Shown piece by piece: positions 18,047 to 26,921 of a stretch of 41,720 bases of DNA (its first letter is position 1; every line of letters begins with the position of its first letter). The notes under the pieces were generated by a model. The model had not been told where the DNA came from, searched no databases, and saw only the letters and a program-made list of their open reading frames with translations. Location of the stretch: NCBI GenBank assembly GCA_016711605.1, contig JADJSS010000022.1, forward strand, positions 1 through 41,720, read 5' to 3'. The stretch is from Saprospirales bacterium. GTDB taxonomy: Bacteria > Bacteroidota > Bacteroidia > Chitinophagales > JADIYW01. Both the position numbers and the translations under genes were made by a program.

Positions 18047-18784
18047 ATGAAAAAAGAAAATTTTAAATTATTGTTCATAGCAGTTGCTCTACTAATCAAT
18101 GCTTGTAAAAAAGAAAAAATACAAACAGAAATTTTTGATTTAAAAAACTATGTTGTGCATTGTGTATATCAAGAAACAAATGGAAGAGGCTTAAATTATA
18201 AAGCTCCACAACAATTATTAATGTCGTTTCAAAACAACCAAACAAAAATAGAACATGTTGGCTCTACAGAAACACAACCATTTCCTAATAATAAAATTTT
18301 ATTTACTACGTATGATAAATTTTTTTCTAATATAGATTCGTTATTAGTATCCATTGATACTACAAATAAAACCACAGAAGTAGTCGGAAAATATGGTAGA
18401 ACAAGAAATACTATAGCTTCAAATTTAATTGATAGTAGACAAAAAAATTGGGACCTAAACAACCTAAAACTTACAGGAAAAGTAGAAATGAGAAATGCAA
18501 GTGGTACTCTTCTTCAAAATCCAACTTCATATATTTTATTCAATAGCGATGCATCTAAAGTAAATATGCAAGAAACAGCGCCTAGTGGAAATATCACATT
18601 CAAAAACACCATTTATTTTGGAAACAATACAAATTATTACCGAGAAGCCAATCGCGAAGATGCCACTTTTCAAGAAAAATTATTCTTTGTATTCTTAAAA
18701 CAAAAAGTAATCTTAAGTGGCTACTATTACGATTTTATTACAGGAAATACATTTTATTATTATGGCGAATTAACCAAACTATAA
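18047..18784 (+). CDS. Hypothetical lipoprotein
   Basis: A 245-residue predicted lipoprotein. The start is taken at ATG 18047 because the residues from there, MKKENFKLLFIAVALLINAC, form a basic N-terminus, hydrophobic stretch and lipobox LINAC. An in-frame upstream extension to 17,960 is charged and not signal-like. Mature protein begins CKKEK. The remainder is rich in Asn, Thr, Tyr and Phe with alternating hydrophobic residues, suggesting a beta-rich periplasmic or surface domain. No named family is recognised. It is followed after 43 bases by the GH5 lipoprotein gene and may be cotranscribed with it. Confidence 0.85.
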   Translation: MKKENFKLLFIAVALLINACKKEKIQTEIFDLKNYVVHCVYQETNGRGLNYKAPQQLLMSFQNNQTKIEHVGSTETQPFPNNKILFTTYDKFFSNIDSLLVSIDTTNKTTEVVGKYGRTRNTIASNLIDSRQKNWDLNNLKLTGKVEMRNASGTLLQNPTSYILFNSDASKVNMQETAPSGNITFKNTIYFGNNTNYYREANREDATFQEKLFFVFLKQKVILSGYYYDFITGNTFYYYGELTKL

Positions 18785-18827
18785 CAACAACTCATTTTTA
18801 TTTTATAACTCATTAAACTCAGAAATT

Positions 18828-19892
18828 ATGAAACAGATCATCTTAAGCATTGTAACTGCAAGTACATTATTATTTACTGCATGCACACCAACCAACATTA
18901 CACCTGTAGGCACACCAGCAGGAAGCACAACACCAGCTGCTGTTAGTGCAGCAACTACTATTACGATTAAAGGAAAACACATTGTAACAACTTGCGGTGA
19001 CACCATTATTTTAAAAGGTGTGAATTATGCACCTTATGGTTGGGGTTGGAATAACAGTGAAAATCTTTTTCCGGAAATTGCAAAAAGTGGAGCTAATTCT
19101 GTTCGTTTAGTTTGGTACAAAACTAATTCAGGACCTGCATATTCAAACATGGCTTTATTAGATTCTGCTATTGGAAGATGTATTCGATATAAGATGATAC
19201 CAATTCTTGAATTGCATGATGAAACATGTAACAATAACGGTACTTCTATGGTTGCTACTGCTAACTGGTATACACAAACTGCTGTGAAAAATATCTTAGT
19301 AAAATATCAAAAATGGTTAATCATAAATCCATTAAATGAAGCTGGCTATGTTATGTGGAATGGCAATAATGCAACGGCACTCAATGCATTTAAAGCTACT
19401 TATAAAACTATCATTACCAATTTGAGAAATGCAGGTTTAAATATGCCAATGATGTTAGATGCCAGCGATTGTGGTCAACACCTAAAAGTTTGGAAAACAA
19501 TATGCACAGAAATGCAAACTTATGACCCAAAACATAATTTAATTTTTAGTGCACATGCCTATTGGAGTTCATATGCTGGTACTGCTGCAGCAATTAATAC
19601 TTTATTACAAGATGCATCTACTTGGAATGTGCCAATTGTGTTAGGCGAAGTAGCCAACAAGCAAGATGATAATAATGGAAACTGCACCTTAACGCTTGAT
19701 TTAACTACTACTTTACAAAAATGCGAGCAATATAAAATTGGTTGGTTAGCTTGGGTTTGGACAGCAGACAATTGTGGTTCAAGACAAATGACAACGAATG
19801 GTAATTTTAATGCACTTACAACTTATGGAAACCAAATAATCAATACTTCACCATATGGTTTAAAATTTGCTAAACGCGCAAAATGTTTGTAA
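18828..19892 (+). CDS. GH5-family glycoside hydrolase lipoprotein (mannanase/endoglucanase type)
   Basis: The 354-residue protein has a lipoprotein signal (lipobox LFTAC, Cys19), a Thr/Pro/Ala linker (residues 20-44), and a (beta/alpha)8 glycosidase domain. GH5 landmarks are present in order: LKGVNYAPYGWGW (62-74), GANSVRLVW (88-96) with the conserved Arg93, ELHDE (128-132), INPLNEAGY with the predicted acid/base Glu171, SAHAYW (241-246), VLGEVAN with predicted nucleophile Glu274, and GWLAWVW (305-311). It should be tethered to the outer or inner membrane and cut a beta-mannan or beta-glucan. The exact substrate cannot be read from sequence. No SusC/SusD pair is near, so this is not a typical polysaccharide utilisation locus. 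Confidence 0.9.
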   Translation: MKQIILSIVTASTLLFTACTPTNITPVGTPAGSTTPAAVSAATTITIKGKHIVTTCGDTIILKGVNYAPYGWGWNNSENLFPEIAKSGANSVRLVWYKTNSGPAYSNMALLDSAIGRCIRYKMIPILELHDETCNNNGTSMVATANWYTQTAVKNILVKYQKWLIINPLNEAGYVMWNGNNATALNAFKATYKTIITNLRNAGLNMPMMLDASDCGQHLKVWKTICTEMQTYDPKHNLIFSAHAYWSSYAGTAAAINTLLQDASTWNVPIVLGEVANKQDDNNGNCTLTLDLTTTLQKCEQYKIGWLAWVWTADNCGSRQMTTNGNFNALTTYGNQIINTSPYGLKFAKRAKCL

Positions 19893-19954
19893 CAACATTT
19901 TAAATCAATAGCTAAAATCAACTCATCATTAAAATAAAAGAAAAGAATTTCATC

Positions 19955-20428
19955 ATGAACAAGACAGACATCAACAGCAGAATCATCATCGCATTGTTAG
20001 CCTTTGCAACATTTATTTCATTATCTGCATGCAAAAAAACAGATAGCAATACTACTGCAAATGGCAGTATTCAATACACAATTAATGGAGAAACCTACAC
20101 ACAAACAGACAATGTCAATGCTGTTTTTGTATCAGGAAAATTTCAAGGATTGACGGATGATAATCTCGATGCCAAAGTAGGTGACGGCGAAGATATCAGT
20201 ATAGCTATTGGAACCACCTACAATGGTATCAAATTATTTTTTAAGGCAAACGGTGAAACTTACGGCACACCACCAGGTTCTTCAAGTGGCAAAGTGACTT
20301 TTAATAAAAATGAAACTAATTTACTAGAAGGCACTTTTGAAGGAACGGTAAAACTAGATGGCGACATTGCGAATCCTGCGAAAACTATAACTGGAAAATT
20401 TACGGTTAAAGACTTATTGAGAATCTAA
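19955..20428 (+). CDS. Small beta-rich lipoprotein
   Basis: A 157-residue predicted lipoprotein with signal MNKTDINSRIIIALLAFATF and lipobox SLSAC before KKTDSN. The mature part reads as a beta-sandwich: SIQYTINGETYTQTDNVNAVF, then an acidic loop, SIAIGTTYNGIKLFF, a Pro/Gly/Ser turn, and LLEGTFEGTVKLDGDIANP followed by ITGKFTVK. This layout is common among Bacteroidota surface lipoproteins of unknown function. I do not assign a family. It is the third gene after the two lipoprotein genes at 18,047 and 18,828, and a strong terminator follows it at once, so the three probably form one transcript. Confidence 0.82.
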   Translation: MNKTDINSRIIIALLAFATFISLSACKKTDSNTTANGSIQYTINGETYTQTDNVNAVFVSGKFQGLTDDNLDAKVGDGEDISIAIGTTYNGIKLFFKANGETYGTPPGSSSGKVTFNKNETNLLEGTFEGTVKLDGDIANPAKTITGKFTVKDLLRI

Positions 20429-20447
20429 ATAACATAAAAAATGGAAG

Positions 20448-20476
20448 GCACATAAGAATTTCTTATGTGCTTTTTT
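20448..20476 (+). terminator. Rho-independent terminator
   Basis: GCACATAAGAA (20448-20458) and TTCTTATGTGC (20460-20470) are a perfect 11-base inverted repeat around a single T, so in practice the stem closes on a short A/T loop. Six T follow at once. It lies 20 bases after the stop of the small lipoprotein gene and ends the transcript that includes the GH5 gene. Confidence 0.9.
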
Positions 20477-20509
20477 ATTTGTATTAAAACAAAATAGTAT
20501 CTTACTTGA

Positions 20510-21983
20510 ATGGAAAACCATCCAATCATAACACTCATCCAAAAAATTGATTTGCACTATCCAAAAGAGTTGCAGAAACATTTTTCAATTGTAAAAAAAC
20601 AACGACTTGAAAAATTATATAAACTTATAACTTCAGCAAAAAATACTGAACAGCTGGATAAAAGTTTATTGTTCAAAAAATTATTTGCAAAACCATATTC
20701 AGAAAAAAATGATTATTTGTGGCGCAATGAAATTCGATTACTGAAAGAAGAATTAGAAAGTTTTTTAGTTGAAAAAGAACATGAACATTTTTCAAAAAAC
20801 AATCAAGCATATAATGATTGGTTGTTGATGCATGCATATGACAAATTAAAGTTTAGCGATGGTATGGATGAAAAGCACGAAACTTTATTGAAAGAAAAAG
20901 ACGAGTATGCATCTTATAATTTTGTGTTAGATGCATGTTTATTACAACTCAATAATTTGAATCACAAAGTGCCTGATTTAAAGAAACGCATGAACGAATA
21001 TCCAGCGCAAATTAAAGACAGCAAGCAAGTATTAAATGATATGGTTTCTGCTTATTGTGCGAAGCTGAATGTACAAAGTACTTATTTCAATTGGATATCT
21101 TACAATCACAAACAAGAACAACGAGAAAGCTTTAATATTAAATGAATTCCAAACTATTTTAGAAAAAAATCCTATCAGTAATTTTTATAATCATTTTTCA
21201 CAATCGTTTACAATATCTGAAGATCCAAATTCATTTAAAAATCAGCTAAAACACTTGAATGAAGCCATTGAAATAATTGAACCACTTTACAAGAAAAATA
21301 AACTATTACATGAAGCACGTTTCTTAGTATTAATGGCAAAAGGCAGAGAAATTTCTTCCTTTGGTTATTTTTTTGAAGCACATGAAATATTGAGTAAAAT
21401 AAAAGCAGATGCTGACAAATTAAACATACATAACAAAACTGCTTTTTATGTAAACTACATTACCAACTTAGTGAAATGCAAATTTTATAAAGAAGCTTTA
21501 CATACTTTAGAAAATGAATTTACTATAGAAAACGCATTGTATAAAAACATGCTATTATACAATAGGTTGCTGTGCTATTTGTTTCTGCGTGATACCAAAA
21601 ACCTAGCTACATATATCACTTATGATTTAGATGCAGCACCATTTCCGCAGAATTATGCGCTTAAGATGATAAAGTCTGCCTACTTTTATTTGAATGGTGA
21701 ATTTGAAACTGCACTTTCTATTATCAATAGTTTATTGCAAGCCAAATCTTCTTCTGATAATATGCAATATTATCAACCTGTTGCTACCATATTTAAAAAA
21801 CTTTATACTGTTTTACAAAAAAATAGTTTACAAAAAAGATGGCCTGAAAAAGACATAAAATCATTGCAAGATGGCATTAACGAATTTGAAGAAACTGCAC
21901 CTCCAGAATTCAAATTAGTTTCAACTTATTTATGGATAAAGGATGAAATAGAGCTCAATCTAACCAAAAAACAGATTCTTTAA
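20510..21983 (+). pseudogene. Frameshifted paralogue of the 16,324-17,772 helical protein
   Basis: Two overlapping frames make one protein of about 490 residues. The first (20510-21145) starts MENHPIITLIQKIDLHYPKEL and contains FAKPYSEKNDYLWRNEIRLLKEELESFL, matching the N-terminal domain of the 482-residue paralogue. The second frame continues from EKALILNEFQTIL to the TAA at 21983, with TPR-like helices (FYKEALHTLENEF, LLYNRLLCYLFLRD) and a C-terminal YLWIKDEIEL. The change of frame is +1 and lies around 21,120-21,140, near GAGAAAGC. Removing one base there joins the two. Cytosolic, no signal peptide. Whether it is a real lesion or a base-call error cannot be told from the sequence. Confidence 0.8.
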
Positions 21984-22034
21984 ATTATTTCAAATCTTTC
22001 TATTTCAATAACTTAGGCAGTATTATTTTATTTT

Positions 22035-22105
22035 ACTACTCACAAAATCAAAATACTTCATTTTGATTCATTTTTTGTTTGATGCAGTTTTACATCAACA
22101 AAAAA
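22035..22105 (+). promoter_or_regulatory. Two-block conserved leader, copy 1
   Basis: Block 1, ACTACTCACAAAATC then AAAATACT (22035-22057), and block 2, TTTACATCAACAAAAAA (22089-22105), recur in copy 2 at 24800-24822 and 24854-24870. Block starts are 54 bases apart in both copies, while the 31 bases between the blocks differ. Both copies sit directly before a lipoprotein gene. This looks like a duplicated promoter or leader, with the protein downstream not obviously duplicated. Confidence 0.6.
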
Positions 22106-22111
22106 TGAATT

Positions 22112-22991
22112 ATGATCACCAACGATTTAAAAACTAAGTCAAAAATTAAATCATTTACAAAACTTGTATCAAGTATAATTATACTCGGATCTATTTTTAT
22201 TTCTTGTAAAAAAGAAGAAACAAAACCAGAAACATGGCAATTTACAAAATTGGTAAATGCAACTTTAGATAATAATGGCTACATGGTTACGTTAGATTTT
22301 TATCAGAAAAAAGGTAACGAATGGCGCATCGTTCAAATGTCACCAGATGATTTTACAAAATTATATTTAGAAAAAATTGTTATACCAAATGCATATGAAT
22401 TACCAATTGACAACACCAATGCATTCTTATCTTCAAACATTCGGCTTTTTAATCCTGCAGATAACAAAGTTTATAATCAGGGAAACTTAAGATGGTTGTT
22501 AGGCGCACCAATCCAATTCAAAACATTTAACACGTTTGGTGATGATTTTCCTGATATGCCTGCTACTTATAATACAATAAATAAATTTAGTGCAGCAACA
22601 TTTTCATTTGAGCAAGCATATGATAATAATTCAAAAACCAACACGTATATTTTCTACGACTTTCCAAATCAAAAATATGTGTACTATGGATTTAGAACTG
22701 GTGCAGATTTGATCTTAGAAAATTCGTTGCCTTTGAATTTGTCCAACTTGCAACACAATTAACTGGAAAGATATAGATGCAGTGACTTGTACTGGTGGAA
22801 ACAGAAATGAAGACCTTTATTATTTCTTCGATTTTGATGGACAAAAAATGTATATACTAAATAGAATCAACAAAAACACAAACAATCCATCTTTCCAATT
22901 AAACAATCTGCCAATAGATTTAAAGGATGCATTTTTTAATGAATTTGGTTCAAATGGTGGTAATGAATTAGCATTTGATTTTAGCAAATAA
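22112..22991 (+). pseudogene. Frameshifted hypothetical lipoprotein
   Basis: About 293 codons in two frames. The N-terminal part (22112-22762) has a lipoprotein signal (SSIIILGSIFISC, then KKEETKPE) and a body with QFTKLVNATLDNNGYMVTLDFYQ. The frame then shifts by +1 at about 22740-22755. The continuation reads CNTINWKDIDAVTCTGGNRNE and ends NGGNELAFDFSK at 22991. The continued frame is open and of the same style, so this is one gene. No known family is recognised. Aromatic and Asn-rich composition suggests a beta-rich exported domain. It is preceded by the duplicated leader at 22,035. Confidence 0.75.
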
Positions 22992-23046
22992 ATATAACAA
23001 GTCACAACAACCGTAAAACTATTATTAACTTTTAAAACTAAGAAAA

Positions 23047-23361
23047 ATGAAAAATCTATTTTTAATCTTAATGCTTACAATAGCAACAATTACTGCAAAA
23101 GCGCAAGAAAACAACACCATTAAAACCAATGCAACATGCAAAGCTGGTCAGGAAAGAATTACAACAGAACTTAAAAAATTGGATGGCGTATTTGATGTAA
23201 AAATCACTGCTGATGGCACCATTACTTTAGACTATAGTTCTGATGGAACACCATACAATGATTTAGTAGAAAAAATTACAGAATGTGGTTTCACTGCCAA
23301 TGGAATTGAACCTAAAAATGGTGATAAAAATCTGTGCAAAAATGTGAAGAAAACAAAATAA
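23047..23361 (+). CDS. Exported HMA-like (heavy-metal-associated fold) protein lacking CxxC
   Basis: The 104-residue protein has a signal peptide (MKNLFLILMLTIATITAKA, cleavage before QEN) and one domain of ferredoxin-like HMA pattern: TNATCKAGQERITTELKKLDGVFDVKI, then DGTITLDYSSDG and YNDLVEKITECGFTA. HMA metal chaperones carry CxxC in the first loop. Here the first Cys is kept but the second is replaced (CKAG), with two other Cys near the C-terminus. Metal binding is therefore uncertain. The fold may instead serve in protein contact or reduced metal binding in the periplasm. It lies 8 bases before the next gene, probably cotranscribed. Confidence 0.75.
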   Translation: MKNLFLILMLTIATITAKAQENNTIKTNATCKAGQERITTELKKLDGVFDVKITADGTITLDYSSDGTPYNDLVEKITECGFTANGIEPKNGDKNLCKNVKKTK

Positions 23362-23368
23362 TGATATC

Positions 23369-23662
23369 ATGTGCATTCATTTAAAACCATTGGAAAACTA
23401 TTTACAAACTCAAGGCATTGCAGAAACATACAGAGGTCAAGTATGGTCGAAAAACTGTAGAGAATGGATTTACTTCGATGCCGTTTTAAATCCACAGGAA
23501 CTAAAAGAAAAATTTGATTTTGATGACACTATAAAAATTCATGATTATGAAGACATCAAAGTAGGTTCTGAACTTGGATTAGTTTGTATAATATGCAATG
23601 ACGCTATTATGGGTGCGCATCCAAATTCATCTTACGCAGAAAATAAAAAAATAATAGAATAA
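23369..23662 (+). CDS. Small cytosolic protein of unknown function
   Basis: A 97-residue protein without signal or membrane helix. It begins MCIHLKPLENYLQTQGI, has YRGQVWSKNCREWIYFDAVL in the middle and VCIICNDAIMGAHPNSSYAENK near the end. Acidic residues dominate the central part (FDFDDTIKIHDYEDIKVG). The conserved-looking Trp, Cys and His residues suggest a real folded domain and not a chance frame. It starts 8 bases after the HMA-like gene. I know no function. Its size and charge would fit a small immunity or accessory protein, but this is only a guess. Confidence 0.72.
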   Translation: MCIHLKPLENYLQTQGIAETYRGQVWSKNCREWIYFDAVLNPQELKEKFDFDDTIKIHDYEDIKVGSELGLVCIICNDAIMGAHPNSSYAENKKIIE

Positions 23663-23696
23663 ATATTTTAATCACAACAAAAAAAAATCAAAAACT

Positions 23697-24758
23697 ATGC
23701 TAACATTAGAACAGTACGCATCCATTTATTTACCAATGGTAACAGCTGGCGGCAACGCACAACAAGAACAAGAAATCTGCACATCACATGGCTACACATT
23801 AGCGCAGTGGCAAGAAGCTAAAGACTTTTACACCGCAAAAATGATGGATGTGAATGATGGCGGAAAAACGGCAATGGCATTTTCTGCTGCCATGATGAAA
23901 GGTGCTGCACCAGCGCCACAACCACCACAAAATCCAGTGCCTGGCGACTTCACGGCAACTGAAGTTGATGTATATTTAAGTGAGTTTGATATACAAATGA
24001 TTGAATTTACAAATGCTCAAATGCGTCAGCATATCGTGTTGCAACTTGGTTATGAAGCAAAAGATGATTTTGAAAAAAATTACATTAACGGAAGAGTGCA
24101 TATTTCTATCAACGATCAAGGCTATAGTATTTATGGTGGTGTTTCTAAAGTGGAACTAAGTAGCAATTCTGTGAAATTTATTTTTGATGAAGAAGGCAAA
24201 GAGCGCATGCAATGCAACAGTGTAACCGCATCTTTTCAAATTAATGGTAAGCTATATAACTACTTAAAAAGAAAAATGCAGTTTATGTACAAAAACATGT
24301 TGGAAATAAAAGCAGAACCTGCGCCATTAAATTACACAGTAAACGGAACCGCATTAAATGATGAATGGGTTTCTTTTAAAACTTCTGCTACAGATATAAG
24401 CATTCGTCCAAATTTGCAAAACTTGAAAGAAACAGGAAAATACGGAACTGTTGTTTTTGTAGATTTTGAATCATCAACGATTGGCCAAAATGAAGATGAA
24501 TTGAAATTATTAAAAGAAGCAGAATCAAGTTTAATAGATGCTGTTGAATATGACTTATCATCTGTGATGGCATTCCATACAACCAGCAATGAAAAGCGCA
24601 GATACTTCATTTATTCTTCTTTAAACCAAAATGATTTTATGTTGCGTGTGAATGATGCGTTTCGATTATTGCCACAAATGCCATTAAATTTTTCTGGTGG
24701 TGACGATGCGAACTGGAATAATTACACAGCATGTTTAGAGGATTTTAAAAAGCAATAA
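23697..24758 (+). CDS. Uncharacterised protein with DUF695-like C-terminus
   Basis: A 353-residue cytosolic protein in three parts. Residues 1-70 (MLTLEQYASIYLPMVTAGG ... AQWQEAKDFYTAKM) form a small helical domain, and a Pro/Ala/Gln linker covers about 70-85. A central beta-rich part follows (VHISINDQGYSIYGG, KVELSSNSVKFIFDEEGKE). The C-terminal 110 residues (GTVVFVDFESSTIGQNEDEL, LIDAVEYDLSSVMAFHTTSN then EKRRYFIYSS) resemble the C-terminal half of DUF695 proteins: an acidic Glu-rich helix, an F/V-x-x-TT-x-x-x-R element and an FIYSS strand. That match is from memory of the pattern and is tentative. DUF695 proteins have no established function. The gene is intact and stands 34 bases after the 23,369 gene. 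Confidence 0.75.
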   Translation: MLTLEQYASIYLPMVTAGGNAQQEQEICTSHGYTLAQWQEAKDFYTAKMMDVNDGGKTAMAFSAAMMKGAAPAPQPPQNPVPGDFTATEVDVYLSEFDIQMIEFTNAQMRQHIVLQLGYEAKDDFEKNYINGRVHISINDQGYSIYGGVSKVELSSNSVKFIFDEEGKERMQCNSVTASFQINGKLYNYLKRKMQFMYKNMLEIKAEPAPLNYTVNGTALNDEWVSFKTSATDISIRPNLQNLKETGKYGTVVFVDFESSTIGQNEDELKLLKEAESSLIDAVEYDLSSVMAFHTTSNEKRRYFIYSSLNQNDFMLRVNDAFRLLPQMPLNFSGGDDANWNNYTACLEDFKKQ

Positions 24759-24799
24759 ACTATTGATTTGCTGTTAATTGCGAAAGAATAAAACGAAAC

Positions 24800-24870
24800 A
24801 CTACTCACAAAATTAAAATACTACGTTTGCTAGTGTTTCTGTAAACAAACAACTTTACATCAACAAAAAA
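24800..24870 (+). promoter_or_regulatory. Two-block conserved leader, copy 2
   Basis: Second copy of the leader at 22,035. Block 1 (24800-24822) differs from copy 1 at one base of 23. Block 2 (24854-24870) is identical over 17 bases, and the spacing between block starts is again 54. TACGTTTG at 24822-24829 matches the Bacteroidota -7 consensus TAnnTTTG and lies just after block 1, which makes a promoter role plausible for this copy. Copy 1 lacks the TA at this place. Confidence 0.6.
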
Positions 24871-24879
24871 AATAAAACT

Positions 24880-25315
24880 ATGAAATCACAAAACAACAAA
24901 ATGAATACAATCAGAAGAACATGTTTTATGTCATTATTCATTACAATTATGTCACTGCTAAGTTCGTGTTCTCAGAATTTTTTAGAAGTTGGCGACCGAT
25001 ACAAAGTAGTATTTTGGTTTGATGAAGCAACATCAAGACAACTATTAGATGATGGTGCTGATTCACTTACTTTTTACATCAATTATAATAATGCAGTTAT
25101 AAAAACTTCTGTTGATGATTTTTTTGGTCAACAGCACCATCTTGTGATGACAGTACTGCAATAACTTTACAATTGACTTACTACCAAAAGAAAGTAATAT
25201 TTATTTTATTGTAAAAGACCAAACTGGTTTTGAATATTACTCAAGTAGATTTCAATTATTACCACACAATAGTTGCAACGCTATAAAAATCGGACCTATT
25301 ACCAAGTTCAAATAA
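24880..25315 (+). pseudogene. Frameshifted small lipoprotein
   Basis: The N-terminal 85 codons code a lipoprotein signal (SLFITIMSLLSSC) and GDRYKVVFWFDEATSRQLLDDG, ending NAVIKTSVDDFFG. The frame then breaks at about 25,125-25,160. Two small shifts give the expected continuation, APSCDDSTA in one frame and then FTIDLLPKESNIYFIVKDQTG, ending CNAIKIGPITKFK at the TAA 25313-25315. A single protein of about 145 residues with a beta-rich body fits. Without correction the first frame stops at 25164. It is headed by the second copy of the duplicated leader. Confidence 0.72.
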
Positions 25316-25339
25316 TATTCAAAAATAAAAACAACTACA

Positions 25340-25729
25340 ATGGAATTAATATTTAAAAACAAAAGAAAAATTACTGGTGAAAACTATAAAGAATTAGCAC
25401 CAATTTATTTAGAGCAAATGGCAATCTGTGCTACAGCTGGCTTTGGAAAAGAATATACAACACCAGAACATTTATTAGAACAATGTGGCGATGGCAATAT
25501 AGAAGATGGTTATGCACTTTTATTTGATGTTGTTGATGCAAACGAACAAGATAAAATATTGTATGACTGTTGGTTATATCTGTTTGATGAAACAGCGAAT
25601 GTATTTTTTACTGGCACAGTAAACGATGTAAACGTTGGTATGTCTCAATCTTTTTTTGAAGATTATACAGATGGTGAAAACACACAACTAACGGAAGCAT
25701 TGCAAAAAGCATACAATAGCATATTTTAA
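25340..25729 (+). CDS. Small acidic cytosolic protein
   Basis: A 129-residue protein with no signal peptide. It is acidic and begins MELIFKNKRKITGENYKELA, with LLFDVVDANEQDKILYDCWLYLFDETANVFF in the middle and LTEALQKAYNSIF at the end. The pattern W-x-Y, acidic loop, strand, then a helical end close to the C-terminus is also seen in the 26,922 protein (MFDFWSYNEEDGIIFMHDT, then FIKLLQDAF). The two may be distant relatives. No family name is known to me. Small acidic single-domain proteins in a row resemble immunity-gene arrays, but no toxin is present in the window. Confidence 0.72.
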   Translation: MELIFKNKRKITGENYKELAPIYLEQMAICATAGFGKEYTTPEHLLEQCGDGNIEDGYALLFDVVDANEQDKILYDCWLYLFDETANVFFTGTVNDVNVGMSQSFFEDYTDGENTQLTEALQKAYNSIF

Positions 25730-25760
25730 ATTTATCAATCACTTTAAAAATTACAAAAAA

Positions 25761-26324
25761 ATGAAAACACAAAATTTAATTATTGCATTTGTTTTAGCAA
25801 TAAGCATAATTGGTTGCAAAAAAGAAGCTGCCGTAGAATTCAAACAACGTCAAACTGTATTAGATTCTATACAACGAGATTTTACTGAAACTATTTCAAA
25901 TGGTTCACCTGGTGCTTATGCTGTTGGATACCAGTTTAATATTACTAGTAATGGAGTTATTAATCAATTAGCATTATGCACACCATCAATTGGAGTATAT
26001 CAAATTAATATCATTAATATAGACACCGGCAAAAAAGATTCTGTTAGTATTAATATTACTGCTGCAGATACTGGAAGAACTATTTTTAGTGGAATAACAC
26101 CAATGGTCGTAAATACTGGAGATGAATTTAGTTTGACATTTAATGACTTAGATAAACCACAATATCAATATTCTAGAATAGGTGGAATGGATCAAATATA
26201 TGGCAATATTGATTTACGTTGGTATGTATATAATAAAACAACATCTTCTTCTGTGATAGGTGCTTTTACTCATTCACAAGATTATACTTTTGGTGGTGTT
26301 GGATTTACTTTTGAAAAAGATTAA
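25761..26324 (+). CDS. Lipoprotein with DUF4082-like beta-sandwich
   Basis: The 187-residue protein has a lipoprotein signal (LIIAFVLAISIIGC, then KKEAAVE). The mature part resembles the DUF4082 layout: AYAVGYQFNITSNGVINQLAL, a strand VYQINIINIDTG, FSGITPMVVNTGDEFSL, and a closing YTFGGVGFTFEKD. DUF4082 domains are beta-sandwich modules of cell-surface proteins, and here one would make up nearly the whole mature protein. The match is by pattern, so the family call is tentative while the lipoprotein call is firm. The next gene, also a lipoprotein, starts 18 bases after its stop. Confidence 0.75.
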   Translation: MKTQNLIIAFVLAISIIGCKKEAAVEFKQRQTVLDSIQRDFTETISNGSPGAYAVGYQFNITSNGVINQLALCTPSIGVYQINIINIDTGKKDSVSINITAADTGRTIFSGITPMVVNTGDEFSLTFNDLDKPQYQYSRIGGMDQIYGNIDLRWYVYNKTTSSSVIGAFTHSQDYTFGGVGFTFEKD

Positions 26325-26342
26325 CTCATATAATTACAAAAA

Positions 26343-26914
26343 ATGAAAAAAATATTTTTTTTACTATTTGCATGCAACCTTTTATTTATCGCATGCAAAT
26401 CAAACAAAACCGATAGTTCTGAAACAACACTATCGAACAAAACATGGATGAAATAAAATCATCTACTGCAGAACAAGGAAAAGCTGGCAAAGGAAAAATC
26501 ATATTACAATGTAACGGAAAAACATACGAAATAAATGGCGTTTGCGGTGCGGTTACATCAATGGGTACGCTAACAATTGCTGTGCCTGACGATAGTTTTC
26601 CTGCAAAAACATTTACTATCAATTTTACAACAGAGAAGATGCCAAGTGCAACATCATCTTATACTATCGTAAAATCAAATATAGACGACAAAGATGCATC
26701 GCATATTTCTTTAAGTTATGCTGATATGCGTAGTACATCAACTATGATTTGGGAAAGTGATGACAACTCTGGAAAATTAGAATTTACGGTTAATGGCAAT
26801 GAAATCAAATGCTCTTTCTCAAATCTTACTTTACAGCCAAGTGATTTTTACAATAAAGGCGAACTGAATGCAAAAGCAACCCTTTCTGGTGAACTAACTA
26901 TTTATAAAAATTAA
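26343..26914 (+). pseudogene. Frameshifted lipoprotein
   Basis: From ATG 26343 the frame codes MKKIFFLLFACNLLFIAC, a lipoprotein signal with lipobox LFIAC, then KSNKTDSSETT and a premature stop after 37 codons. One frame over, the sequence NTIEQNMDEIKSSTAEQGKA runs on to 26914, a beta-rich body (KIILQCNGKTYEINGVCG, GKLEFTVNGNEIKCSF) ending TLSGELTIYKN. A -1 correction near GAAACAACAC (about 26,420-26,430) joins them into about 191 residues. An unexported version starting at ATG 26444 is possible but would strand a perfect lipoprotein signal just upstream. Confidence 0.75.
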
Positions 26915-26921
26915 AAATAAC

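Noticed and set aside
18828..20428. Polysaccharide utilisation locus around the GH5 gene
   Set aside because: No SusC/SusD pair, TonB receptor, sulfatase or second glycosidase is nearby.
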